From contig NC_064680.1 in NCBI RefSeq assembly GCF_023278565.1, positions 1,178,001-1,242,000 on the forward strand: DNA of 64,000 nucleotides, in the 5' to 3' direction. Shown one piece after another: positions 48,401 to 60,359 of the stretch. Position 1 is the stretch's first letter. Every line of letters begins with the position of its first letter. A program made the translations under genes and the position numbers. This DNA is from Colletotrichum lupini (taxonomy: Eukaryota > Ascomycota > Sordariomycetes > Glomerellales > Glomerellaceae). The notes under the pieces were generated by a model. It did no database searches and was not told where the DNA came from. It saw only the letters and a list, made by a program, of their open reading frames with translations.

Positions 48401-51400
48401 GATATAGAAAGTTATCGTTCCGAAGTACGTCTCTACTTCTACTATACCTAGGGCAACGATTTCCTTACCTAGGCCGAAGCTAATCCTCGCAATACCCGCT
48501 ATTAACGTATTAAGCGTTACTAGCGCGATTTTCTATAGCGCTTAGAATTACCCTTTTCCTCCTATTAACTATTGCAATACCCTAGTATTTAGGATAATCC
48601 TATAGAAATTGTCTAAGCCGTACTTTTCGTTCGCGTGGAATGCTTATATAAGCTTAGTATTTGAGTAATCTAAGTAGTATAAAAAGGACCCCTCTAGCTA
48701 CCCCTAGAATTACTTAGTACCTTATCTCTTTTTTTTAGATATTAAAAAAGTAGAATTCTGCGCTATTAAATTCGTCCTTTTACTTACCTCTATATCCGTT
48801 ATCTAAGGGACCTTCTCTTACTATCCGTAGATAAAAGCCTGCTTATTAAGGGCTTCTACTACTTTTTATTCGTTTAGCCTCGTATATCCTCCCGAGGCTA
48901 ACGGGGCGAAGAAAGAGTAGTTAATATCGTTAACTTTGTTATAATTTAATTCGTTAGTATAGGGGGTAAGATCTTCTTTATCTTCCGAATCTCCTATAGG
49001 GTACGGGTGCTTTAGGCCGCTAAATTAGCTACTTTCGCTAGGTTCTATGCCCCCGGATCTACCCTTATATATAATAAGGAATTAGTTAAATCGATAAGGG
49101 TTAGTTTTGCTATTTACTACTCTCGATTTTCTATATTATTCATACGATTTAGTACGCTCTTCCTTAGAGTAGTTACTTAACTAATATCTATCCTTTTTAT
49201 AAATAAAACACTACTTCTTTCGTTACCCTACTTACGAGTTAAATCTCTACTTATTTAACGAATCTAGGATTCTTTGCTAGCGATTGCCGTACTTAGCTTC
49301 CTTTCTTTTCCTATTATACGTTCGGTCGACCTAATACTACTAATAAGGGCCGTTATATACTTAGAAGTAGGTTTAGCGCGGCATTCTTACTTTAATATTA
49401 AAACTAAATCTTAGCCTCGAGCAGAGCGTCTCGTAGTTTTCGGGTACTTAGTATAGAGTTATTTTTGCTTCTAGAACGCGCTAGACTACGGTATAAAAAT
49501 ATTTAACTTTCCGCTCGTTAGTCCCCTTATTTAGCTAGGTTTTTGCTAGCTTATTAATTTGATCGATAAGCTCTTTAAGGATTTTTACTCGTAATTTGCC
49601 CTCTATTATCCTAGCTATAGATATAAAAGAAATCGCTCGTAGCTTAAATAGGAGCTCTAGGTTCTTATTATAAGTCTCGAAGCGGCTTCGGATTACGTTA
49701 ATTATATTAAGAAAGTCGTTTCGATCGAGATTACGCACTGCTTCGTAATAATAATTAGAGGCTTTACCTACGAGTACGATATTAACTACCGAATAGTACT
49801 AATATTCCCTAATTCCGACTTTTTCGTAATAATCGTAAAACATCGTTAGGGTTTTTTATAAAACCTCATACTTCCCCCCAGAGTATAATTTCTCTTTCGG
49901 GAAGATCTTTTTAAGGTTTATAAACTACCTTGTATTTATTATTAGATTTTTAGTATCTATATACGATCCTTGCGTCGCTGCGTACTATTAATAACTTCGG
50001 GTAGTCTGCCTCTTTTTTTACTAGCCGATTAGTACCGAATTTCGTATTAGTAGTAGCGACGAGCTATAGATCGAAATAGGCAGAATTATCGATTATCGTA
50101 CTTTTAGTACTATATTTTACCTCTATATATCCTTTTGTAACGATAGATTACTATTAGTAATTATAAAAAGGAAATCTAGGTCGTTTACCCTTTTTTTAAA
50201 TTCGTTAAAGCGATTATACGCCCTATTAACTTATACCTAGGTCTATATTACGAATTCCTCCTCCGTAATCGTTACTACTAGGATTTCGTAAGGTTCTTAT
50301 AACTATAATTGCGCTAGTAATACCCCTTGCTTATAAAGGAATCTATTAACCGCTTTTATAATTCCTAGGCTTACGCTTGCGAACTATTCGTTTAGCTAAT
50401 AGCTAAGGTCGTTTGCGATCTCGTAGAATAGGGGTTACCCCTATAGCCCCTTTTTTTTATAGACCTTAGTTAAATAGATTAATACCGCGTTAATTTACTT
50501 ACCGTTAAGCTAATCCGCAATTCTATATATCCACGTCCCTTAATAGTCCGGGTTAATATTTATTTACTTATAAGGGATAGGGATTCTATTTAGGATCGGG
50601 TTTCGCCCTCTCTTTTTTTACCCTAACTCGCTAAGGGTCGTACCCTAGCTTATGCCTATATTAGTAGTTATTAGCGTATTTAATCTTAACGGGGATATAT
50701 TTAATCCGCGCGCTGGTTATAGTAAATCCGTACTTTCGCTACTTAACGAATTTATTAAGGTCTAAGAGATTCCCGCTTCTTCTCGCCGTCTTACTACTAC
50801 TCTCGTTTCTACCCTCTTTAGTAATTACTACTACCTTTTTAAATCGCTAGCTATTATACTTATTAAGATCCTCTTTTTTATTTAGTATAAAAGGGTAGGT
50901 TTTAGTAGTTCCTTTTTCTAATAGTAGCGGTAAACGTTTATATTACCGTAGGACGATATAGTAATTAGTCTCGGGATCTTTACCCGTTACCGATTTCCGC
51001 TTTTCTATATACTTTTAGCCTCTTAAGCCTCGTGCTCTCCGTAATTTCTAAATCCCCTCCTCCCTCGTTAGACCGTCCCCTATATTATATTCCTAAGTAA
51101 TACTCGGGGGGTAGTTAAGGGAGCTACGGGGAGGTTGTTTAGATTGCGGGCTTAAAGTCGTACTCGTAAAATCTTAATAATAGTAGACTTTTTCCGTATA
51201 CTATAAATCTCTTAGCTTAATAACTCTTATACGCTTCTTATTACGCTAACTAAGAATGTCTACGTTTAAAAATCCCTTTTTTTAATTGCGCAGTGCTTTT
51301 TTATACTATACTATCGAGCTTACCTATTATACTAATTAACTAAGTAGGTAGTCGCCGCGTAGGTATTTTTTTTTACCGATTTAACTAGTTAATTTCTAAT

Positions 51401-51500
51401 CGTAGGCCGGCTATGGAAAAGTTATTTAGTAAAAAGGCTATTTAAAGCGATAGTAAAAAACTAGTCGCTTAAGCGGTTCCGTTAATTAATATAGTTTAAC
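45440..51500 (-). pseudogene. Copia gag-pol relic, QTDD-type reverse transcriptase
   Basis: Read leftward, a gag-like region lies at about 51000-49400, where a 67-codon stretch at 49738-49535 is still open (FETYNKNLELLFKL). Integrase should follow near 49300-47500. Reverse transcriptase includes MQTDDILGL at 46381-46355, then LKEVLIINTPLVFNGG, a variant catalytic box I recall from a fungal Copia lineage in place of YVDD. RNase H at about 45960-45700 reads LGYIIILANE, then SLTKNKRVTRS. The tail LYEYLIKLGTTKEKR precedes INNKNN. Stops occur at expected Gln and Trp codons. Confidence 0.85.
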
Positions 51501-51704
51501 GTAGTAAACGTCGACCTCTCGTAAGTAGTAAAGGGCTACGATTATTTAATTCCGTACGGTATTCGAGAATCGCCCCCTTTTTCGTCTACTTCCGTAAGGT
51601 TAATTAGTACGAATCTCCTATCCCGTATAGTATTAAGAGGTCGTCTCTTTTACATAGCGAGATACCTTACTAATCTATAATAATAGAATTTAATTACTAA
51701 TTAA

Positions 51705-51906
51705 TATTAATATCCCTATTATAGGGTAGTTAGTTCGAACCGTAGTTAACAAAGAGATTAATTAAACTATATAAATATCTGCGTAGGTATAAAAAGGAGG
51801 TTCTAACTATAGGTTAGGCTAGCTACGATAATTGTAAATAGGGCCCCTAATTAGCCCCTGCGTAGTCGGCTGTATGCCGCGGTCGAATTGGACTTCTAAT
51901 CCGACA
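51705..51906 (-). repeat. 5' LTR (right on the plus strand) of the minus-strand Copia
   Basis: 202 bp, starting TATTAATATCC on the plus strand and ending AATCCGACA next to the ATCAT duplication. The outer 60 bases (TGTATGCCGCGGTCGAATTGG region) are nearly identical to the clean solo LTR; the inner part is RIP-altered. Confidence 0.92.
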
Positions 51907-52060
51907 ATCATTAAACTCTATTACGTCATAAATCTCGTGAGATCGGGAGATCTACCACACTGGCAGCTAACGGACAGCCCCTAAAGAAAATAAGATATTA
52001 ACATGGAATCATCGCCACGTTCAGCACATGCGATCAACGCAGAGCCACCGCTTTAAGAAC

Positions 52061-53183
52061 TCAGAGCCTGGTGATACTGTCGGTGCAATCGGCCAGGTTG
52101 TTCTTATCATTTCCAAACAGTGCCATTTTTTCCATGCTACTCCGCGTCAGTAATCGAGCATACTTGCAATTTTCTCATCATGGAGTAACTCACGCGTTGG
52201 TAAAGCTGCTGCTCCACTTATTCTGCTGTCCGATGAAGCCCTGGAACTTCTTTCCGATGTCTCCAGAGGTAGAGGTGGAGATCTTGGAATCCGATGGGAA
52301 CACAAAGACGCCCGGTGCAGCAGTGCCCTTAGTCGCGAAGTCGTATGTCTCCTTGTAGTAGCTGACGTCCCATTTTCCAGGCCTGGTAGTGAATGATCAG
52401 CATTTGTATAACGATGTTGAATTTCATGACATGATGAGGCGACTTACGTTGAGTCTTGGGACGCGTTGGCCTTGGTCGTATCGACAAAGTTTTGCGTCGA
52501 GGTGCTGTGAGCCCCCAGGAGCGCAGCAAGAGCCTCGGCGTCAAGGCCCTTCTTCTGGAAGAGTGCAACAAGTACGTCGGCGGAGGCAAAGACGTCAGGC
52601 AAGCCACCATCCTTGGCAGACGTGGTGCTGTCCGCACGGCCGATGAAGGTCTTCACCTTGGGCCCCCCGGGACAGAGGAAGATTGCGGCATCTGAGGCGT
52701 GGGATATCAGCAAAAGAATACTTCCCACGTGACTTTTCTGATTTCATAGCGAGACTTACTTCCAGCGAAGACAATCATGTCCGCAATGGTAGTGTTGTAC
52801 TTGGTTGCAAGACCCTGTAGAACACCGGCAATTTTCTGCAGGCCTCTGTTCTCGCTCCTGTTGAGTTCGACATCAGGGTTGACACCGACAATTAGCGAGC
52901 CGTCGCAGCCACCGTTGAGGCCTTGGGAGGTGTCCCAGGAGCCACAGTCATGGAAGATTGCGCGGATAGATGCGCGTGCGAGATCGTTGCACTGAGGACC
53001 ACTCATGAAGAGAGAGTTGAGCTCAGTGTTGACTTGCTTCCAGACTGCTGGGCACTTGGCTCCGCCGCGAGTGTCAAGATCCTTTGCGACGACGGCACCA
53101 GAAGAGGCATCTTCAGCGTGGGGGAGGACTGCGGCATTGGCGAGTGCCAAGAGGCCGGCGAGAAGGAGGTTTGAAGCGTGCAT
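52061..53183 (-). CDS. Secreted class II heme peroxidase (AA2-like)
   Basis: Exons 53183-52760, 52691-52448, 52382-52194 and 52136-52061 join to 933 nt and 310 aa. The ATG at 53183 opens a signal peptide (LLLAGLLALANA). Distal heme residues are Arg74 and His78 in RAIFHDC, followed by the GGCDGS calcium site. The proximal ligand is His203 in LAALLGAH. Cysteines at 44, 65, 80, 93 and 148 fit the disulfide pattern of fungal peroxidases. The enzyme should oxidise phenolic or other substrates with hydrogen peroxide outside the cell. It is shorter than basidiomycete ligninases, and I could not confirm a manganese site or a surface Trp, so a generic ascomycete peroxidase is the safest call. It starts 1.3 kb from the Copia element end and shows no RIP damage. 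Confidence 0.9.
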
Positions 53184-53313
53184 TACGAAAGAAAGATGGG
53201 GCGATGATGCGGTCGACGGGAAGGAAGACGTGCAGTATCTTGGCAGTGGTTGCTGTGGAAGATGTCTGAGAGAGGATGCCAAGAAGTCAGAATTCTTAAT
53301 GTGAATACACCAT

Positions 53314-53320
53314 CTTTATA
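53314..53320 (-). promoter_or_regulatory. TATA box of the peroxidase gene
   Basis: TATAAAG on the minus strand, about 130 bp upstream of the ATG. Confidence 0.5.
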
Positions 53321-53324
53321 GATG

Positions 53325-55600
53325 TGAAGAACGACTCAAAATCCCTGCTCTTCTCAGACATTCTCACTTTCTCGCATGCACTTTCGATCCGATCCAGACG
53401 CATCAGAAAGTCCGGCGGCAAGGTCAAGCCATCGTGTCGGCCCCGGTGGTATGGTTACCCCATGGGTAAGCCGAAGGCACTTGGACTGTCATCGCTGCTG
53501 ACATGCCTCTTAGCCAGGCTTCATTGTACTGCAAAGTGTTGTAAATCGGGTGTTGTCAACAGCCTGGGAAGCTTACGGAATCCGAAGTCTCTAGCGTCTA
53601 ACGGCATGCGAAACGGACATTGTATTCTCGGTGGCGGCTGAGCAGGTCCGGCAGAGCTAAAGCTATTAGTGCGCTTACACATTGACGCCAAAGGTATCTC
53701 GAACCAATGAGAGAGGCACCATTTCCAAAAGGAAAGTAGTTTGAAGGTAAAGAGAGCCGCATGGACATGGACAGAGAAGCACAAAAGGGGAAGGGGTCGG
53801 TCGTGAAACACAGGAACAGAGCGCATCCAGTGCCATGGGTCCTGAGACCTTTCATTCTCTATCAATTCCATTAAGGCCGTACTGCAGATACTATATCTAT
53901 TCGCCGTATATGCCAGGAGAAGAATCCGCGTGCAACAAGTGGTTGCGTGAGTAAAACGGGATCAAGCCGCAGCCGAGTCCTGACCAGACCACCGGGTCAA
54001 TGACAGATCCTGACGCTTAATTATCAAGATTCAACGGCTCCGTGTAGCGCTAATGTCAGTCGGTCAATGAAGTTCAGTCGGCGATTATGTCAACAGCCTT
54101 CGGCCAAAGTCTATCGTTGATAGTCTGCCCTTCAGGGCGTCAACCACCGACTTTCAGATGAGAACCCAAGCTCCTCATGTGAAAAGAGTTAAAGTCTCCC
54201 ATACTGATCGTCTAGAGGTAAGCTGACATGCGCATTTGCAGTGTGACTTTCGCGGCCAGTATGTTGGGTAAGACAGGGTCTAATACGGCGCCTTGGCCAA
54301 GTACCTAATCTGCAGGCCAGACATTGACCTGCGTAACACACAGCTCGACCGGCGAGGGGTTCCAGAACCCTTTACCCCAGTTGCATGCGCACTGATTCCA
54401 CAGAGGCCCAGTGCCTTGGACCAAACTACAGGCGTTGGCCAGTCCATTCACGATCCGAAAGGCCCCTCAGAAGGTGCAGACTGGGCACGGGCGCTACGCA
54501 CCATTTCTCAGCCGGTGTCTGCAGCGTCATGCAGATTCAAGGCCCCGTGATTGGCTGCTTTCGTCCGAAGCCGTGGTCTGGACCGCCATTGCATTGCAAT
54601 TCACCTCAACCTCTTTCCATGCATGGCCAAAGCGTGGAGTGCCTAGGTGTTCAGGAGCAGCACGACATACCAGCCACCCGGGTTCCATTCAATCCTTGGC
54701 CATACAGAGAGGTAAGAGCTGGAGCAGGGACGAGGTCGCCAAAGTCTCAACTGGCAGTGTGCGGACTTGGACTTCAGCTCGCTTACAGCTCGCAGTAGGT
54801 TGCAACACTCAGAGGCTATGGCTGAAGCAACGTGAAAAGATAAGGAATAGCTCGGACCACATTAACTCTGACGATGTAGACAGTACCGCTATTGCTTTAT
54901 GCACACATATAAAGACATCCTTGTATTCATTGGCAGTGAGTGCACTTTAGAAGCAGATGATTTTCTTCGCTCTGTTAGGTACGGAGCATGGCCATGATCG
55001 GGGACTTGCTCACCCGTCCTGAACTTGAATTAGTAGATATCAGATGCATGTAGAGAGCGTCGCTGGTGTCTTGCTCCCCTAATCTTCACCGATATGGCAA
55101 TATCTCGACCCTGACCTGGACACCTAGAGAAAGCGATTCCCAGGACGAGTTCCACAGAGCGTGTGATTCCACGCGGTCTGGGATGGTTCGTCTACATTGT
55201 TCCCGAGCGAGATTAAGGAATCCAGAGGTTGAAGGCGTGCTCGAGATAGGCTGTCCAGGAAATTGACATAGAAACAGCTGTGAAAAATGGAGGTAATGGG
55301 TCTCAGCAGGGTTGTCAAACCTGCAAAGAAAGAGAGATGCTTGCGGAATCACATGTTAAGGATAGTTAATGAAAACGACATGTAAATGAATGGAGATCAA
55401 AAAATTAGATATGTGCATGAAAGTTTGGCAGTCGCTTTCAAGGCCACCTTGACACTTGACAACTTCCAGCACGAGACGTCCCAAGAAAAGTACGCATCAA
55501 CAGGAACGAATCGACTTGAATATGTTATCGTCACTTTTCTGTTCTATGATTTCAGTCCTCTGCACTTATTTCATTTCTCCGAATTCAAGTCTCTCGAGCC
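53325..55600. other. 2.3 kb intergenic region, nothing recognised
   Basis: Several overlapping open frames (for example 54411-54950 plus, 53521-53871 minus) have no domains, and those overlapping on both strands cannot all be real. No repeat was seen. Confidence 0.4.
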
Positions 55601-56175
55601 GCCCTACTCCGACGTTAACGAAATACAACCTACCTACTACCATTGCCTTGAGATCAGAGCCACAAATCAATCTGAGCACTGTTCGCTGAACAGGATGCTA
55701 GAACTTTTGCATGAAACATGTCTTTCATATCTTTGTTCAGTCACTGTGACGTACGGTAGTAGCCCGCATGTGTGCGCAATTTCTTTGTGGCGAAAGTGGG
55801 CATATAAAAGACCTGACCAAGCCGAGTCAAAGAAAAAGGGGAAGAAGTTTGTTATGATGAAGAGATTCCTAGCGACCCCTGTTCAGGCGAACAGAATAAC
55901 TGTGGTACTTAGTTAAAGGGACAGGATGGGTGGGTCTCCATGTTAGCTGAAAGAAAATAAAGAACACTGTTTATAAGCGGAGTCTTTATGCTCAGAAGAG
56001 ATCGAAACATGGACTTATCGCTGTTCACCTAGTAATAGCAGAGTCTTGTTGTGCTAAACAGGACAAACATCACTGTTTTAATACAAGAAACTTGGTTTTT
56101 GGATCTGAAGGGACTGGAATCATCTAATAAAAAGCCCAAAATTTGCGCAGCCTTTATGGAAACAGTAAGGCGACT

Positions 56176-56183
56176 TTATATTT
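56176..56183 (+). promoter_or_regulatory. TATA-like box of the left AKR-like gene
   Basis: TTATATTT about 130 bp before the ATG. The right copy has CTATATTTC at about 61223, about 55 bp before its ATG. Confidence 0.35.
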
Positions 56184-56307
56184 GGGATCGACACACAGTC
56201 ACCACATAGACACACTTCGACAACTTCTTCACTCCCTCTTCTACTAGGTACTCTTTCATCAACACTGCTACCTTCCTTCCGTGGTTCTATCTCTTCTCAG
56301 ATCAGCC

Positions 56308-57426
56308 ATGGCATCCTCAGCGGCAATGAACTCTGATGGCTGTTTCTTTCCGGTTGTGAGTGGCATGATTGCTTAGCAGACTAACAGATCTAACCCAGAT
56401 GTATAGCTCAACATGAAATTCGGAACGATCTATCCCTTGAATCCAAAGCCTCATACTCTGGAAATGACACTCCTGATCGCACATTTTTATCAGGAAGGAC
56501 TCTTGAGCGTAGATAAAGAAAATGCCTTTGAGCAGGAAAGATTGGCCAGCATCGCCATAAAGAAAAGCGGAATCGATCGAAGAAGATTATTTGTGGCAAT
56601 TAAAGTTCACGCTCCCGTGCTAAGTGAGATAGAATCACACCATACACCTCAATACTTCACTTATATGAACCTGTGAGATGGCATCCACCTTCTAACAATC
56701 ACCGGATGTGGTTCAAACTCGCATCACCTATGCTGACACCCTAATTAGCCTTGAGGAACCTTTCACTGCCTTGCGTGAAAGCCAGGAGAGACTCCAGATT
56801 GAGTATGTGGACCTGTAAGTTCGCACTCCCTCCCCATAAGCACATAATTGTGCTTGCATAGTAACACAGCCCATGCTAAATTCGCTATAAGCATTCTTCT
56901 GCACGATGCTCATGTTGTCATCAGAGACATCCGGGATTTCAGTACTGCATGGAAGCATTTGAAGCTTATGCAGAGCAACTGGGAAACATTCATGAAAGGG
57001 GAACTGCAATTAAGGGTGCAGGCCGAGAATCCAACGCCTAGAGCCAGATTCATTGGGATCTCGAACTTCGAGGTCGATAAAGAAGAGACCTTTATCGAAA
57101 TTCCGTCACAAGCCTTATTCCTAGAGAGTCAGTATCCGCAATTTCGCCGATTTCGCAGGGGACGGGATCTCGAGGCCTATTTGAATTCAGCTTGGCTTGC
57201 GGAGAACAAGTTGCGAGAAGTCAACAAGATCCGTGCGATGTTCCCTCACCGGACAAAGTTATTGGAAAGTCTGATCAGTGAACGAGCTATCACTCGCACA
57301 GACAGCTTCATGTGTTTAGAGCCTATACCCGATGGAATTCTTCCTCATTTGAACTTCAAATATGACATGGGGGAGGATGTAGTGCATGAGGGAGAGAATT
57401 TTGATCAAGAGATGAACGATAAATGA
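56308..57426 (+). CDS. Aldo-keto-reductase-like protein, degenerate active site (left paralog)
   Basis: Exons 56308-56355, 56407-56672, 56749-56814 and 56862-57426 join to 945 nt and 314 aa. The layout follows an AKR barrel. GLLSVDKENAFEQE aligns to the GYRHIDTAxxYGNE block; LFVAIK82 to the strand with the active-site Lys; LQIEYVDL to the conserved (L/I)DYVDLY; ILLH141 to the catalytic His strand; and FIGISNF (190-196) to the hallmark IGVSNF. In this alignment Asp52, Lys82 and His141 remain, but the catalytic Tyr is Phe57. The C-terminal half loses similarity and ends in an acidic tail. It could be a non-catalytic relative or a decaying gene. The paralog at 61278 shares exon 1 length and two intron positions. 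Splice sites are ordinary, and the alignment is by eye. Confidence 0.6.
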
Positions 57427-57587
57427 ATCAGCATTGAAGAGAGAAGCGACGAAGAAATGAATGATGAAGAGAGGGTTAACAACGGTTGAGGATGTACCTC
57501 CTTATCCAGGGAATATGGGAATATTGCCAAAGCTATCCGTCCTACCAGTTTATCATCCTAGATAGTATTGTTCTCAATTAAGTCTTA

Positions 57588-59475
57588 AGTCGACCCACCC
57601 CCTTTTGGCTACCCCCCCCTTTTGGCCACCCCATTTCTCCATCCCAGCCACCGCATTAAAACCCTACCCACGATTTTTAAACCACCATAATAATTACAAA
57701 AATCGTCCAAATATAATTCTTTTTTATATACTTATTTATTAATATATAATAGTCTCGTATACTAAAAATAAAGTTATTCGGGCTCTTAAGGCTATTAGAA
57801 GAGGTCTCTTAGTTAATCGGGCCTCGATTAAGTTCGGAGTTCTAAGGTTAACTCTTCGTAACTATAAGAGAGGCTACTAGACGAGGGTAATAGCATTTGT
57901 AGACCTCTAGAGGCTTCCTCTATAGTAAGAAGACTAGCTAGCTTAATAAGTTCGTATTTAGTATAATCTAAGCATTATACTAACCTACGAACAGTTTATA
58001 GAATTTACTAAGTAAGTTCTAAGATCCTAGGGGGATATAAATCCTCTTAAAAAGAGATAAATAGACGCTTTCTTAAAGAAGAACTTATTAATTAAGGTCT
58101 AGAGAAGTCGTACTATCGATTCGAGGCGTCTAAATAGGGCTATTACTAATATAATTAAGTTATAGTTTAGATTACTTAATATATTAGAAATTAGCGATAT
58201 TAAATAGGCTAATAAGTATAATATAAATAAGACTAGTATCCTAGAGGGTAAGGGATTTAATAACCTAGTTTTAGGTAAAGTAAAGACTATAGTAGTACGA
58301 AAAAAAGAGCTTAGTTTGCGTGCTTAGGTATCTATTATCGAGTATATCTCTATTAATAGTCGAGCTATTAAACTACTAGTTATATATAAAGAAAAGTCGG
58401 TATAATAGCAGTAGTTTCTATTTAAACTTAACCCTTATACTAATTAGGAGTTTATAGTAATAAATAATAGCTAGACGACCGATAAGACTGCCCTTAAGTA
58501 GTTAAAAATAGTATTCTTATTATAGACTAAGACCCCCCCCCCTTAGGGGGCTTAGTATACTTAATAAGCCTCGACTATTAGTTCTAAATAGCTATAGGAG
58601 TTATATAATAATAAAATTTATATAAGAATGCTATAGAAATAACGTTTACTTACTGTTCTTATTACTATATACTTCCCATATCCTCTAGCCGTTAAATATA
58701 GCTATCTTTAAACCTATTAAGTTTAAATATAAAAAGGAGCTTAGTAAGGAGGATATAGTAAATAATTTTACTATTATTAGAAAGCGGTACTTCTTAAGCT
58801 ACTATTAAAAAGCTCGTTTAGCTAGTCTAACGTCGTTAAATATACGAAGTAAGTAAAAAGTAACTAGACTATATCCCCCTAATATAGCTAGACTACTTAC
58901 TAATCTAATAGTCCTACTTAACCTAGTTATATTAACTAAAAAGACTATAGATATTAGGTAAGTAACTAGTAATATTAGAAAAGCTATTAACTAGGTATTA
59001 GCGGCGTTTATTATTAACTAGTTAATACTTAAAAAGGCTAGCGAGCTCTGCAATTAGTTAAAGTTATTTATAGAGCTTAGTCTAGACTATAATACTTAAC
59101 GACTACTATTTAGAAAGATAAAAAAGGTATTTAGTAAGTAGGCCTACTATCTAATAGTATCTTAGTACTATATTCGAGTTCTAAAAGCTAAAGTTAACTA
59201 ATTAAGGCTACGGAAAAAGAAGAGTATACTAATAGACCTAAATACTAAGTTTGCGAATATTTAGGATATATAGAGAGCTTAGGAGGACTCTAGTAACCGT
59301 TTAGTTAGTCCTAGTCGACTCATAAGGGTCGAATTACTTAGGGAGAATAATAACTATATTATTATAGTAGTAGAAGATAGTTAATTAATTAAGTATAGTT
59401 AGTGGCGATGTTTTGATACTATGTTTTGATGGGGTGGCCAAAAGGGGGGGGTGGCCAAAAGGGGGTGGGTCGACT
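57588..59475 (+). mobile_element. Fot1/pogo-type DNA transposon, RIP-mutated (copy 2)
   Basis: This 1888-bp element has the same inverted ends as the copy at 34683 (AGTCGACCCACCCCC) and a TA duplication at 57586-57587 and 59476-59477. The two copies align throughout. They differ mostly by C-to-T or G-to-A sites, with this copy slightly less mutated. It lies between the two AKR-like paralogs. Confidence 0.93.
57750..59390 (+). pseudogene. Fot1-type transposase relic (copy 2)
   Basis: The readable N-terminal helix-turn-helix KVIRALKAIRRGLLVNRAS is followed by TLRNYKRGY. Downstream blocks match copy 1, including the region around LQPLDIAIF. Stops at Trp, Gln and Arg positions make it inactive. 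Confidence 0.8.
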
Positions 59476-59477
59476 TA

Positions 59478-60155
59478 CTCAGTATTTATTAGGACCGACC
59501 AGTTTGATGCTTGGATGAAGACGCGCACATCGAATTGTCATCACTCTAAGCTGACTACCTAGGTACTTACCTAATCTGACAGACTTGAACGTATCTCTAT
59601 CACTCCATCCTGCCGCAGCTGGAATCAGCTCACAGCCAGTCGATCTAAAATTCCAAGCGGAGCTCAGCCGAAATAAGCTTTACCGATATCATAATGCAAT
59701 TAGACCATCCCATGAGTGGTCATCGTCGTTGAACAGAGTATAATTTTGTGACGAGCGCAATGAGTCTTTCAGTGTTCGAATGAAGCTTACGAATAAAGTT
59801 CTCAATTCAGACTATGTCTGGAATATTCTATTGTTCGTAGGTAATGATAATCTTCTACACTCAACTCGCAGTCAAAGCGAAATGCAGAAGGTGAATGTCC
59901 CAATCTATGACAAAAAAGGTGGTTAACGGAGTTTGTTGTGGTCAGGTGTCCATGAACACTATTCCCACATGAAGAAGGCACGGCATCTAAATCTAGAAGA
60001 GGTCATACCAAAACACAGAGCGCACGAGAGCGTTTGGGTAGCTATGCTTGAACAAGCACAGGTTTTAGTTTGCTTTCACCACTGGCCAGCTTCTTAGTAT
60101 GCATCAAGTAAGGTTTCTTACTGAAAGCCAAGAAAACGTCGAGCATTATAACAAA
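59478..60155. other. Intergenic, nothing recognised
   Basis: Unique DNA of ordinary composition between the Fot1 copy and the solo LTR. No gene found. Confidence 0.4.
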
Positions 60156-60160
60156 ACCTT

Positions 60161-60344
60161 TGTCGTGATGGCTTCAACCATCCGTGGTCTCACCGCATGT
60201 CACGTGACCTTGGTTACATAATCACCGAGGTCCACACTCGCCTGCACCCTCTATTTCAGGGCGAGTCTCGTGCCCATTTCCTACATTCAATAGACAACCG
60301 TTCTCTACATTTAACGTCGATGCCCCTATTGTGACTATACAGCA
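60161..60344 (+). repeat. Solo LTR of the Copia family seen at 16725-24338
   Basis: This 184-bp block begins TGTCGTGATGG and ends ACAGCA. It aligns over its whole length with the 182-bp LTRs of the full element, with two extra bases. A perfect ACCTT duplication flanks it (60156-60160, 60345-60349). It keeps CpA and TpG throughout, so it is close to the ancestral LTR and has largely escaped RIP. Orientation is that of the full copy. Confidence 0.92.
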
Positions 60345-60359
60345 ACCTTGCAACATACT

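Larger units (their letters stand above)
45110..51906 (-). mobile_element. Full-length Ty1/Copia LTR retrotransposon, RIP-mutated, minus strand
   Basis: This 6797-bp element has 202-bp LTRs at 45110-45311 and 51705-51906 and a perfect ATCAT duplication (45105-45109, 51907-51911). Minus orientation is shown by the purine tract on that strand (plus 45316-45330, TTTC and T8) next to the left LTR and by RNase H and reverse transcriptase reading leftward. It belongs to the same family as the solo LTR at 1053-1254 and to a different family from the Copia at 16725. RIP is near saturation inside. Confidence 0.94.
55640..57430 (+). repeat. Left copy of a local duplication carrying an AKR-like gene
   Basis: The upstream region from about 55640 (CTGTTCGCTGAACAGG) through the gene at 56308 can be aligned by eye with about 60660 onward. 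Shared landmarks are the GCTGAAAGAAAAT box (55947 and 60918), the CATAGACACA stretch (about 56206 and 61069) and the first exon and intron. Divergence is high, so the duplication is old. Confidence 0.65.

Noticed and set aside
54293..54950. Overlapping plus-strand frames of 85-179 codons
   Set aside because: Three frames open at once, no domain or intron signals; likely chance.
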